From: Lineus longissimus
Lineage: Eukaryota; Nemertea; Pilidiophora; Heteronemertea; Lineidae
Direction: 5' to 3'
Assembly (NCBI RefSeq): GCF_910592395.1
Contig: NC_088312.1
Coordinates: forward strand, 14,861,292 to 14,921,291
DNA length: 60,000 bases
The translations under genes were made by a program, and so were the position numbers. The notes below the pieces were generated by a model, which saw only the letters and a program-made list of their open reading frames with translations, ran no database searches and was not told where the DNA came from. Each line of letters opens with the position of its first letter. Position 1 is the first letter of the stretch. Below are positions 20,970-31,634 of this stretch, one piece after another.

Positions 20970-21995
20970 ATGACGCTGAAGAGGCAGGTGATCTTCCCCA
21001 CTCATTCAGACACTGTCACTTGCGACGACGTCTCCCACAGTTTCACAAACATCGGGATCCTGACCGGCTACAGACCCAGCGGAAAGTCTTGGTCCTACTA
21101 CCTCCGGAGCATATTTCATCTACACAATGAAACGTTCAATGTCTGGACCCATCTGATAGGCATGCTGTTCCTGGCATGCCTGACGACCTACCATGGCATT
21201 ACAACCGTATATGACGAACCGGGTGTGACATCATCCATATGGCTTCATGGCATCTGCTGCATTTTGATCCAAGTGATGAGCACATTGACTCACTTATTGC
21301 GATCAAAATCTCGCATGGTCAACGAATGCGTCTATTTCTTCGATTACTCTGGGATAAGCTTTGCCAATTTTGGAACGCACGTGCTTTTATTTCACCATTG
21401 TTACGACCGGCGCTGGATCAACCTTCTCGGACCACACGCTTTAATTTTCTCAGTTGTGATATCAGCAAGTGTGAACGCTGCAATGTGCTATTGCCGCGCC
21501 ATCGTTAAACCTAACTACACAAACTGTTACAAGATCTTCAATCTCGTACCAAACTTGGTCTCACTCATGTTTGGCATCGGTCCTCTAGTGGCTAGAATCA
21601 ACTTTCCTGACGCAACAGCAGCACAACTCCCCGACCAGAATCTCGAAAGCTTTGTGTGCCGTCTTCTCCACCTTTCAAACCTACTTTTCATTACAACAGG
21701 CTCATTTTACGGCAGCCATATTCCGGAGCGATTTTCGCCGGGCAGTTTCGATATCTTCGGTCACAGTCACATGATGGTCCATATCTTCATTACCGCTACG
21801 TTCGCCGTGCAGCAGATAGCAGCATATTATGATATCCCTGTGCAGTACGTCACCAAAGACATGCGAGAGACTATCTCAAGTTATGGTTCCATTTGGTTCT
21901 ATTTCTCTATCCTTGTTGTCCTTAACTCAGCTATTGTGGTGCATTGTATAACTATTGTACTAAGAAAAGAGAAAAAACTCGCCAAATCTATGTAA
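20970..21995 (+). CDS. Progestin/adipoQ receptor family protein (membrane progestin receptor-like), intronless
   Basis: A 341-residue, seven-membrane-span protein in one exon. It opens with the family's cytosolic ILTGYRPSGKSWSYYLRSIF and the HNETFNVWTHL segment (E-x2-N-x3-H). The other conserved positions are also present: the S-x3-H of STLTHLL, Asp in FFDYSGIS, and the paired histidines of GHSHMMVH after SHIPERFSPGSFDIFG. In PAQR/CREST proteins these Ser, Asp and His residues hold a zinc ion in a ceramidase-like site. The ILTGYR start and the length point to the mPR branch (PAQR5-8) rather than adiponectin receptors. Family knowledge: plasma-membrane steroid response. Ligand and exact orthologue are not determinable here. 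The start is the first ATG, 12 nt after a splice-acceptor-like site. No frame damage is visible, so it is probably functional. Confidence 0.93.
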   Translation: MTLKRQVIFPTHSDTVTCDDVSHSFTNIGILTGYRPSGKSWSYYLRSIFHLHNETFNVWTHLIGMLFLACLTTYHGITTVYDEPGVTSSIWLHGICCILIQVMSTLTHLLRSKSRMVNECVYFFDYSGISFANFGTHVLLFHHCYDRRWINLLGPHALIFSVVISASVNAAMCYCRAIVKPNYTNCYKIFNLVPNLVSLMFGIGPLVARINFPDATAAQLPDQNLESFVCRLLHLSNLLFITTGSFYGSHIPERFSPGSFDIFGHSHMMVHIFITATFAVQQIAAYYDIPVQYVTKDMRETISSYGSIWFYFSILVVLNSAIVVHCITIVLRKEKKLAKSM

Positions 21996-22661
21996 ATTGG
22001 TACATCTATAACCAGTGGTTGCGATATTACTACACCTCTTGATATTTGATGACGTAGGAGTGAAAAAAACCTGAATCTCAGGATGGATCATTAGATGGTT
22101 CAGACGCACACGGGTACACGCATAACCAACACACCAGTACTAGTTTATAGTAATTTTGCACTCAAATTTGTATATTATTAATATTCTTTGTTATCTTGGT
22201 GCTTGCCGTTTTACCATGATGTGATACATTTTCCAAAAACAATACATATACACAGTGTACTTTTCATAAATTTTCAAATCTGATTTTTGTGTTCTATGTT
22301 CATTGGCGTTCATAACATCTCATGACAGATCAGATCATGCTACGTACATATTTATCCCAAGCTCAACCCTTCCCATACTGAACTTCCAGCGGTATTACCT
22401 CCGTAGCCTCCGCCCATACCGCGCGTTGTCTTGAAGCAGATTGAGGGTCAAGATGACCCCTTCCTATAATTTGATCAACTGCAAATGCGACTAGCGCGAT
22501 TAGTTATGCATGAATAGGGAGTTCGCAAATCCCCGAAACGCCAAGCTGAACGCCTATCTCATTGTTCGATTTCTCATAACGATGCCGAACAATGGGATCG
22601 GCGTTCACGTTGACGTTCTGGGGGCTTTGCGATAACACCCTAGTTTGTGTTTTGAATCACC
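21996..22661. other. 3' flank of PAQR gene
   Basis: No coding content. It contains the right copy of the direct repeat (22374-22456). I see no clear AATAAA within the first 300 nt after the stop. Confidence 0.5.
22374..22456 (+). repeat. Direct repeat right of PAQR gene
   Basis: Matches 20755-20835 in the same orientation, with scattered differences. Confidence 0.8.
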
Positions 22662-23107
22662 ATGATGACCCGTGATTGTAATAAGATCAAGATCCGCATA
22701 GATGCGCAGGGAATATCACAGTTTGACTTTATGGGGTCTGCCACGCAGTATCGGCTCTGGAACCACACGCTTGGCTATATGGTTAGCGGCCTATCACACC
22801 CTGTTGCTGACGTGCCATTCACATTTGAAAGTAAGATTAATGGTCAGAGGTCAATTTTGGATAATTTTATTTTCAGTGAGAACCTTCTGCCTCATATTGA
22901 TCACTATGTGTCGCTCCATGATGGAAATAATCTATCTGATCACTATCCAGTGTCGGTCACACTTAACAAAGACATAGATCGGCAAGACGAGATTGGTGGT
23001 GCGAGACTGGCAGAATTATGGCAACCTGTGGAAACCAAAATTAATTGGCATGAGGCTAACGAGAATGACTTGTTACAATAAAAGAACAGTCTCGACAATC
23101 TGCTTAC
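22662..23107 (+). pseudogene. LINE (CR1/Jockey type) endonuclease fragment
   Basis: The frame contains ILDNFIFSENLLPHIDHY and SDHYPVSVTL, the C-terminal part of the APE-type endonuclease of non-LTR retrotransposons (the SDHxP block). The N-terminal catalytic blocks are missing. A TAA interrupts at 23079, but coding similarity runs on to about 23107, where an insertion begins. The rest of the same element resumes at 24955. Confidence 0.85.
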
Positions 23108-23180
23108 TGCAATCCAGAAGTATTACGGTAGCAGGAAGGGTTGGGCGTTTGTGGTTTCTGAGTGTGAGGGGGTATAGTGG

Positions 23181-23250
23181 TGTCTGTTGACAGTGCTTTA
23201 AGAGAGACTAGGCATGATGCCAGTCTCTCTTAAAGCACAGTCAACAGACA
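23181..23250. repeat. 29-bp-arm hairpin
   Basis: TGTCTGTTGACAGTGCTTTA to GAGAGACT, then a 12-nt spacer, then the reverse complement with one mismatch. Related half-copies lie at about 9422-9470 and 24052-24100. Confidence 0.85.
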
Positions 23251-24239
23251 TGTGATATCAGTATTAGGCCTTTCATTGTAGCAATGAGAAAATGTGAGCA
23301 ATTTTGGTTAGGTGCGTCATTTGTTATGACCAAGTAGCTTCTAGAGTGACTCAACCACTCTCTTGACGCAAGGACCCAACACGCCGCGTAGCGGCAAAAT
23401 AGCGAAGCTGGCGAAACATTTATAACGGGTCACCGTGATCTCATTATGGTGTTATAGCGCGATTTTTGGGGTTGTAACTATTTTGCTGTATATTATCACG
23501 AGGAAAGAAAAGCACGCGACCTAACGCCAACCTATTTATGTAAAGTGATAATTAGAAGGTGGATAGTTCAGGAAATGTTAATAAACAATCATTCCTTATC
23601 GTCTTTTGAGAGCATTTTTAATTGTAAAAAGTATATGCCTACGTCACAGAGTCTCTGCAATGGTCATTTTTATCACAGTTGTCTCGCGCAGCCAGACCTT
23701 CTTCACTTATTCGTCTGGCGCAAGCCAGGCGTTCTTTGTACTAGACTTTTTTCACCACAATGCATCTGGGCCGAAGAAACCCTGCGCAAGATTACCTGGA
23801 GCTGGAGCGAAGAATACATCATGCTAATCAGCATACTTCCCCATTGAGTTTTCCCAGAATGGTGCATATCGCGCGAAGCTACTTAGCCAAATACCATTAG
23901 GCCCCGCGTGGTGGCGCTGAGGCGGCCACTGTAATCAAGAGAGTGGTTGAGTCACTCTAGAAGCTACTTAGTCATAACAAATGACGCACCTAAACAAAAT
24001 TGCTCACATTTTCTCATTGCTACAATGAAAGGCCTAATACTGATATCACATGTCTGTTGACTGTGCTTTAAGAGAGACTTGGCATGTCAACAGACACCAA
24101 CCCCCTCACACTCAGAAACCACTAACGCCCACCCCTTCCTGCTACCGTAATACTTCTTGATTACAGCGGCCGCCTCAGCGCCACCACACAGGGCCTAATG
24201 GTATTTGGCTAAGTAGCTTCGCGCGATATGCACCATTCT

Positions 24240-24684
24240 GAGACAAGACCACTAATGAATATTCATAGGTTGGAGGGTCGAGGCCTATCAATTAGACGAG
24301 TGCATGTTTTTTACTCTCAAGTACATATTTGGAGAGGTATTGAAAAAATATTTGCTGTGGCAAGTCTACAGATATAAATAAATTGTTTGGTAAAAAAAAT
24401 AATTTTGAATTTCGACAACCTGGCCATAGGGGGTGGTTCAAATTTGGAGTGAAAATGGCCGATATGGGTAAAAATGTCCACTTGTGTCAAACTTGTCAAT
24501 TTTAAGAAAAATTTCCGTGGTCAATCACCAATTTAAATCGCACCAGTTACTCGCAAGACTAATCCGTATATCATATCCGAATTTCAGTTTCACTACTCGA
24601 CGCATTCTTTGATGCGTCGCGATCAAACATTGACAATTTAACTGCTAAAAAGCTTAAAAAATCAATTGTGGTCTTAATTGTCTC
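24240..24684. mobile_element. About 440-bp MITE, copy 1
   Basis: It begins GAGACAAGACCACTAATGA and ends with the approximate reverse complement (TCAATTGTGGTCTT...GTCTC). The interior matches 38881-39320 closely (TACATATTTGGAGAGGTATT, TATTTGCTGTGGCAAGTCTA). No ORF. It lies inside the composite insertion. Confidence 0.8.
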
Positions 24685-24954
24685 TTCTGGGAACACTCAA
24701 TGGGGAAGTATGCTGATTAGCATGATGTATTCTTAGCTCCAGCTCCAGGTAATCTTGCGGAGGGTTTCTTTATCATTTTACAAAAATAGGTTGGCTTTAG
24801 GTCGCGTGCTTTTCTTTCCTCGTGATAATATACAGCAAAATAGTTACAACCCCATAATCGCGCTATAAGTCCATAATGAGATCACGGTGACCCGTTATAA
24901 ATGTTTCGCCAGCTTCGCTATTTTGCCGCTACGCGGCGCGTTGGGTCCTTGCGT

Positions 24955-25753
24955 CCAGGTGCCTGCTGATCTTCCGTGCACAAACCTGCGCTGCACGAAC
25001 CATGATCATTCAATCAATGAGCTCTTTGACAATATTGTACCTGCTTGTATTCAGGCAGGTCAGCGCCATATGCCGAAATCTTCAGCCAATACAAAGACGG
25101 TTGTATTCCTGGGTGGAATGAGTATGTGGCAGAGTATAAACGTAGAGCAGAGGTCCGAAAAATGAACAAATCATCTCAGAAACTTCCAAACATGGTCGAC
25201 GGAATTACCAGTAAAGCTGATATTGGGGATGTTTTTGCCAGGAAATATACAACGTTGTATAACTCAGTTTCCTTTGATAAACAGATAATGACTACTACTC
25301 TCCATGACATAGACTGCCTTATTTCATCCAAACGCGCATGTGCTAATAGTTCATGTAATCGGCAACATTTTACAACAGTGGACGAGATTGCTACCTGTGT
25401 AAGGTTACTAAATTTTAACAAGAACGACGGTTTGCTCGGGCTCTCAACCAGGCATCTAAAGCATAGCACCCACAGGCTCCATACTTCGCTATCCGTTCTG
25501 GTCACTGCTATGATACGGCACGGACACGTTCCACCCGACATGCTAATAAGTACAATTATTCCTATTTCTAAAAATGCCAAGAAATCTCTACACGATTCCT
25601 CAAATTGCAGGGCCATTGCACTCAACAGCCCAATTTCCAAGGTTTTGGAAACCGTCATTCTTTCTAAAGCTAAGGAACAACTTCAGTCCTCCGATATGCA
25701 GTTTGGTTAAGAAGGGTGTTTCCACCACCAGCTGCACATAATGTTGTTAATGA
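24955..25753 (+). pseudogene. LINE linker and start of reverse transcriptase
   Basis: Resumes the LINE with NELFDNIVPACIQAG, IPGWNEYVAEYKRRA and the RT opening IIPISKNAKKSLHDSSNCRA followed by IALNSPISKVLETVIL, the IP-K...NYRPI block of CR1/Jockey-type elements. There is a frame change near 25070 and a stop at 25710. It is cut by a hAT-like insertion at 25763. Confidence 0.88.
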
Positions 25754-25762
25754 AACAATCAA

Positions 25763-26181
25763 GGCAGGTGTAATGTTTTTGGGTGTTTCTGTTTTTGAGT
25801 GTTTCCCCTCATTGTTTGGGAACGCTCAAAAATAGATTGACAAGTTTTTCTGTGTAACCCCCTATTGAAAAGTCGTGGTCTCTCTAGCTGCCTATTGTTT
25901 GGAAACACTGACACATGGGGAACAACCACAGATGTTACACCGGGTCTATTTGGCAAGCCGCTCGCCGAACAGGCATCTTTTTTTGTCCTGTTTGGAGAGC
26001 CGCTTGCAAAACAGCACTAAAAAGCCACCCTGTTCGGCCAGCCGGGCTTGCCAAACAGGTAAAAAATCTACCCTGTTTGGCGAGCTGGAGACTTTACTTT
26101 AATATTAATGAGTTCGGCTCTCCATTCAGGACAAGAAAAAGTCGCTGTTTGGTAAGCCGGGCTTGCCAAATAGTCACTTCC
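25763..26181. mobile_element. hAT-like non-autonomous element, copy 1
   Basis: Flanked by AACAATCAA on both sides (25754-25762 and 26182-26190), an 8-9 bp target duplication. Removing it restores the LINE reading. Ends GGCAGGTGTAATG and CAAATAGTCACTTCC. The right part has inverted CTATTTGGCAAGCC words at 25946 and 26160 and many internal GGCAAGCC repeats. Other copies lie at 35623 (left part only), 46508 and 55667. The left part (25763-25944) matches 35623-35802. Confidence 0.88.
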
Positions 26182-26190
26182 AACAATCAA

Positions 26191-26423
26191 ATGTTATCTC
26201 AATGGTCGGTCTCAGGTGTATGCGATGCTGCTTAACGCATCTCAAGCATTCGATAGATTGGAACACGTCTCTTCCGTCTTCTGGTTAAAAGGAAGGTTTG
26301 TCCCACATTAGCCAGGGTTATAGCATGCTGTACATCAAAAAGAAAATGCGAATAAGGTGGCTCGACTTTAATTCAGATTTCTTTACAGTGACAAACGGAG
26401 TGAATCAAGAGGGTATACTAGGT
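26191..26423 (+). pseudogene. LINE reverse transcriptase core fragment
   Basis: YLNGRSQVYAMLLNASQAFD is RT motif A, with Asn where the catalytic Asp is expected. After a frame change come MRIRWLDFNSDFFTVTNGVN and QEGILG, the NGVRQGG-type block. It is cut at about 26423 by the next repeat. The YADD motif region is not found in this window. Confidence 0.83.
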
Positions 26424-26890
26424 GACTTTAAAATTTCGAGTTAACACTGGTTTTAACACTAACACTGACATTAAGAGTCATCTTAACACCAACTTTATAA
26501 TCTGTCCGAGGTGTTGGTGTTAACACTCGGTGTTGGTGTGAGCAGAGTTTAAAGTTGGGTGTTAGTATCAATTTTACACCGACTGGAACACCGTGTGTTA
26601 CTTAAACCGTACTTGGTGTTTACGTTCCTTAATTATTTGCAATGCATTTTCTATAAGCGCTAACACTAACCCCCTAGGGGTTAACACCGGCGGGAGTTTA
26701 AAGTTAGGGTGTTAGCAACCATGTTGTTTGTACCATTTCAACAGGTTGTGGCAGGAATACTTCAACAAAGAAGACGACGAAACCACAGGTGGAAAGCTGC
26801 AGAAAGCAGTGAGGCAGTGGAGGACCACATGAGGCTGAATGAGAACCAAACTGATGAGGTGGCAGAAGAATTCCGGTAGAGTAGAATAGC
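26424..26890 (+). repeat. Dispersed DNA element rich in GGTGTTAACAC words, copy 1
   Basis: Related to the element at 50014-50847: both carry GTGTTGGTGTTA-type words, AAAGTTGG(GTGTTAG) and a small frame starting MLFVPFQ. It interrupts the LINE. The right boundary is not resolved. Confidence 0.55.
26721..26879 (+). pseudogene. Short ORF MLFVPFQ..., probable transposon exon
   Basis: 52 codons starting MLFVPFQQVVAGIL, with a basic RRRRNHRW run and ending DEVAEEFR. Its first 14 residues match the minus-strand frame at 50274-50402 at all but one position. The end GTAGAG resembles a splice donor. It may be the first exon of a PIF/Harbinger-type transposase; that is a guess. Confidence 0.35.
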
Positions 26891-27163
26891 TACCAACCCT
26901 CGTGCTTCGCGACATGTATTAGGTTTCCTTCCGTGCAGCATGATGCAGCCTGGTAAAAGTTTAGATCAAGATGATCTATAGGTCTAATGCATGAAAGCAC
27001 ATGTATTCTGAATATGCAGCCCTACATGGATTTGGATGGTTAAATCTAGCCTTCCCGGTATTTTACAAATGCAGAAGCGACAAAACATAGATGAGGTACA
27101 TGTTACACCACATCGTCTTTTCATATATTCCCTACCTTTGAGATAACTGTGGAGCTGCCCCTG
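26891..27163. other. Spacer
   Basis: No gene recognised between the previous repeat and the pogo-like fragment. Confidence 0.5.
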
Positions 27164-28880
27164 AGTTGGCAAGGAAGAAGAGCTCCTTCCGGAAAGTCAA
27201 TAAGAACACCACCTCGCTCCAAGCAGACGCTGCCAACAGGGTCCATGTTTTCTGGACCAACGTCACCTAGACCATCGAACGGTTCGACATCCCAACGCAA
27301 TTGGTTTTCAACATGGACCAGACGTTCGCCTTGTTTGAGTTCCGGCCGTTGTACACAGCCAACAAAAGGGGAGCAAGATACGTTGACGTCCGCACATCAA
27401 GAAGCAACACCAAACTCGCTTGTACGGTTACGTGTGGGCGGTTATTTCCGCATAGATAGAGGTTGTCTCAAATAGACATTTTATGTCGTGTTATGACTCG
27501 AATAGACGTTTGGTGGCGCTCGTTTTAACGGAGACGTACCTGAAATAAACATATTGTGTCGTATCTCAAATAGACATACACTCAAATAGACGTTTGGTGG
27601 CGCTCGTATCTCAAATAAACATATATATATTGTCGTGTTTTCAGCTTTTTGTTAATAACTCAAATAGACGTTTGGTGTCGCTTTTCAAATAGACATACAC
27701 TCAAATAGACGTTTGGTGGCGCTCGTATCTCAAATAAACATATATTGTCGTGTTTTCAGCTTTTTGTTAATAACTCAAATAGACGTTTGGTGTCGCTTTT
27801 CCGCAAAAATGGAAGTTCCCCAAATAGACGTTGTGTGGCGCTGGAATCAATTTTAACGACGGCAACAGCGATATTGACATTATCATTGCGGTAAGCGGCG
27901 GCGCTATTGCATGTATTGCATGTACATTTGATGTACTTGTTTCTCTCTTCTTCTGCCATAGCTAAATACACTGACAATCCAATTACAATTAAAATGAAAT
28001 GGTATTAAGTCTCGATTTTTTCTTAGATACGCGCGCAAATAGCCGTGTGCACTGCTTAGAGCAATAACAATAATATCGTCGTGGCAGATAAACCAATTCC
28101 AAACATGCTCCAGAATTGCCGCACGCCAGCGCCACACAACGTCTATTTGGGGAACTTCCATTTTTGCGGGAAAGCGACACCAAACGTCTATTTGAGTTAT
28201 ACACAAAAAGCTGAAAACACGACAATATGTTTATTTGAGATACGAGTGCCACCAAACGTCTATTTGAGTGTATGTCTATTTGAGATACGACACAATATGT
28301 TTATTTCAGGTACGTCTCCGTTAAAACGAGCGCCACCAAACGTCTATTCGAGTCATAACACGACATAAAATGTCTATTTGAGACAACCTCTATCTATGCG
28401 GAAATAACCGCCCATAGTTACGCTCGCCATAACGTTCCAAGAAAAAGGATTTGTGCGACAGCTTAACCTTTGAAGATGACGATGAACCACTGCCAGAAAA
28501 TTAACGTAGTCGTAACTTCCTCAGCGACGGGTTGGATGAAGGAGGAGACGGTGCGACACTGGTTGGAACAGGTTTTCGAGCCCCACCTGATAGCAGAACA
28601 AGCGGAGCAGTTTCTCCTACACCTCGACAGATATCGAGTGCATCGCACAGATGATTTCGGCTTCCGAATTATGCAACTTCAAGGAATTTTCGACTTTATT
28701 CCTGCAGGCTGTACGTCGTTGGTACAACCCCTAGACCTTACGGTTATGAAATCGTTTAAGAGTCACATGAGGCAAAGTTGGAAGTGGTGGAAGAAAGAGA
28801 ATACGGACGATGACGGACAATGTGAACGTATCGGATTACGTCATGTGGTGAACTTTGTCAGTGTTGAAGTGTCAATGAAT
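27164..28880 (+). pseudogene. Degraded pogo-like transposase, split by a foldback insertion
   Basis: Before the insertion, 27164-27432 encodes SFRKVNKNTTSLQADA, a stop (TAG near 27270), then FNMDQTFALFEFRPLYTANK, the first catalytic Asp (MDQT) of the DDE_1 domain. After it, 28417-28880 gives QFLLHLDRYRVHRT (second Asp) and FIPAGCTSLVQPLDLTVMKS (third Asp, QPLD). It aligns along its length with the transposase at 33700-35112. The N-terminal DNA-binding part is missing. Confidence 0.88.
27433..28416. mobile_element. 984-bp foldback element with CAAATAGACGTTTGGTG-rich arms
   Basis: Ends TGTGGGCGGTTATTTCC and GGAAATAACCGCCCATA. GTTACG flanks both sides (27427-27432 and 28417-28422), a 6-bp target duplication within the transposase frame. 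Outer arms of about 190 bp are near-perfect inverted copies. The left arm also carries an extra tandem copy of about 100 bp. The word CAAATAGACRTTTGG repeats many times in each arm. No coding capacity. Confidence 0.92.
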
Positions 28881-29018
28881 AACTAGAACGTCGATGATAT
28901 CCATTGGTAATCGTTTATTTCTTAGGACGTCGGCGTATGGTTGTTACACAGCCATGATGGTATATCTAGCACACATGCATACATTAACCATATATGGATA
29001 TGGGTCACACCACAACAG

Positions 29019-29185
29019 TCAGCGAGGCCTGGGAAGCTGTCCCAGTTCAGGTGATTGAAAACGGATCTGAAACTGCCTTCAGAGCAGCACCAGTTGACGC
29101 AGGACCAAATCAGCAGCTTGATGAAGAAGAGGAGCCAGGAGTATGGTTTCAGAATGTTGAACGAATTAAAACGACTTTGAAATGA
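29019..29185 (+). pseudogene. C-terminal exon remnant of the pogo-like transposase
   Basis: After an AG acceptor-like site (CACCACAACAG) the frame reads SEAWEAVPVQVIENGSETAF and on to AAPVDAGPNQQLDEEEEPG. This matches the tail of the transposases at 18.9 kb and 33.8 kb. Confidence 0.65.
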
Positions 29186-29344
29186 ACTAAAGCGACAGTT
29201 GAAAATTGACACTTCGTGCTACATATATTGAAATGATGGTGCAATGGACTAGCCTTAAAAATCGTAATACAACTTTCGATTGGCCCATTGAAATAGACTC
29301 AGCTGTGCGATGTATGGAATTTAACCTAATGTATAGCCTAGTTT

Positions 29345-30376
29345 CAGTAGTATGTAAACACTGAAACGCTTCAAAAGAAACAGGTCAAACGAAACGAGTC
29401 AAATAAATGGTCAAAACGTGAAACTGAAAATGCACTATGTGGATGTGTCGTTTTTCAAGGCTCTGTTTTTTATCTTTACCGCATAAAAGCCACAGAAATT
29501 TGAACAGAAAGCGATTAATTATAAATAGATTTACCAGAGTCCGTTCAGCTCTTTCACGATAATAGGTAAACCGGTATTTCTCACGTAACCTCGTACCTGC
29601 TCCAATATTTAGCGCTATCGTATACTTTAACGACAATAACCACGATTTATTGGAACACGTTGAATTGAACATGTCCAATTTTGCCTTGAACTCTTTCGAA
29701 CGTAGTACTCAGACACGGGGCATCAGCAGATCAGAGGTTATAGCATTATTCATGTTTTTCCGCATTTCATCTGGCATTTCCCTGCCCTAATTGGCCGCCA
29801 TTATTGCCGAATGTGCTAGATCCACTCATTTCATTATTACAAGATGTTCAAAGCATATATTGATGCGAAACTTTAAGACATGATAAGAGTGGTTCATTCC
29901 AATTGGGTGGTACATTTCAATTGTAATACTTTAATTTTAAACGCCATAACCTTTTGTTATTTCGTCCCCAAAGTGAGTACGAATCTGTGGCCGCGGCCAT
30001 TTTCAGTTCAATTACACTGCGCGATCGCAATGCATAATGTACAGTGATTCGCCAACATGGAAGCCAATTAGGGCAGAGATAATATTTTGAATATTAACTC
30101 TGCTTTTGGAGATTGGCACGGGGACGAGGCCGATTTACTTATTGCGCTGAAAATGTGGAATGCCAAGGCGGGTCGCCGTGTTGCAAACAATTTACCAAAT
30201 TCATCTCCTAAAAATCGATCCAGACTATCAAAGTACGCAAACAGAATTATTGTAATCATTATAACAGATCATGAGTTTAATTATTTAGTAATATTCATTT
30301 TTATGCCATATTTTTATTTTTTACTCGTTTCGTTTGACCCGTTTCTTTTGAAACGTTTCAGTGTTTACATACTACC
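29345..30376. mobile_element. hAT-like non-autonomous element (1,032 bp)
   Basis: CCTAGTTT occurs directly outside both ends (29337-29344 and 30377-30384), an 8-bp target duplication. Terminal inverted repeats of 52 bp (29348-29399 and 30323-30374, TAGTATGTAAACACTGAAAC...) differ at only two positions. No transposase frame inside. Confidence 0.88.
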
Positions 30377-30384
30377 CCTAGTTT

Positions 30385-31634
30385 GGATGGTCCGACTATC
30401 CCGTGCTATTTTTAGGGATGACCAGACGTTCAAGTGCATGCCCTGTGCTATCGGTCCATCATGTGTATGGTGACTTGTGCCGCCAGGCGTAACGGGAAAA
30501 TAATTTTGATACATGCAGCATCCTGAACCTCGTGGTAATATTATCAGTGCAGTGACCTAGTAAGCGCGCAGCGCCTTTAGGTTGGGGGGAAACCCCCCAA
30601 ACCCCCTGGTTGGGAACCTGATATAGTTTCTTCCGCCAATTTTTTGTTTTGATAGACAGTTTTCTCCGTGTATCTCTTTAGCAGTACTCAACTCCATCAT
30701 CATAATAACCGGCAAAGAAATGGACTATGTCCAGACTATCGTACTCTGGCACTCTGGCAGATTCTCTATTGAACTCGCGCAACTGTCGACATGGAGCCCC
30801 CCCCCCCCAACCCCCGTCCTTCTGACATGTTTTAGTCAGTGCATTTGGGGAAGGCCCCTCAAACCCCCTATTGGCCTCTCAATAAGTCCTTCCGAGCTGC
30901 TTACCCCAGGGCGCTGGAGTGGAACCCCCAAATCTTTATGATGGTGCAGTCCTTTGACACGTTTAACCCAGTGCGAGGAAGAGGTACTCCTTTGATGGTA
31001 CCCTAACTCCAACCCTCAACCATCATTATCCTTCCTTTTCACTGGCATGATATTGGCAAGACTGCCAAGAGGTCGTACTGGTTGCTTCCTTGAGACAATT
31101 GCTTGTGGTCGTACCTGAGCAACTAATTCAAGGGGTCAGGGATCAGGTTTTTCCCCCACCAACATGTTACCGAATGGTTAATGCATAAAAAATTGGTTGG
31201 CAAGGGTTTTTGCAGGCCAAGAGACTGGAAGACACTTGACTCTTGAGGAACACCAGACTGATGAACAAAGAACCTGAGGAAAATAGAACCCTCTTCATCA
31301 CTCACACAACGTAGTGAGTGTAATGGTTACGTATGTATAAAGTGTAAACAAAATTCATATATCCATCATGTCCATCGAATCTGAAAAAATTTGTGCAGAC
31401 CCATGACAATTCTGGTTCCGGTACAGTTTGTTGCATTCCATACGGGCCGCGCGTTGGCCGATCCTGCATTCACGACGCACCGCACCGTCCCACAGTTACC
31501 ACGTCGGACGTGATTCCTCGTGACGCAATTATTTCATGACGTTATGAGCCATTGACCATTCACACAAGTAGATTTATTCACACCGGCGCCACTGAAGTGC
31601 GGGTGTGGGACATCATGTATTTAAAAATAGTCTG
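30385..31634. other. No gene seen; G/C-run repeats
   Basis: Contains GGTTGGGGGGAAACCCCCCA near 30580 and a C-run with CCCGTCCTTCTGACATGTTT at about 30797-30832 that recurs inverted at about 32700-32745. Otherwise anonymous. Confidence 0.6.

Larger units (their letters stand above)
23108..24953. mobile_element. Composite nested insertion with inverted arms splitting the LINE
   Basis: About 1.85 kb separates two parts of one LINE. The segment near 23366-23545 (GACGCAAGGACCCAAC, then GCGTAGCGGCAAAATAGCG) returns inverted at about 24790-24953. Bases 23853-23943 return inverted at 24152-24243. Bases 23181-23365 return inverted at about 23945-24100. TCCA lies at 23113-23116 and 24954-24957 and may be a target duplication, though the left edge is uncertain by several bases. 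No transposase is visible. Confidence 0.75.

Noticed and set aside
22702-23190. Alternative frames overlapping the LINE endonuclease fragment
   Set aside because: The SDHYPV block is only in the 22662 frame; the others are shadows.
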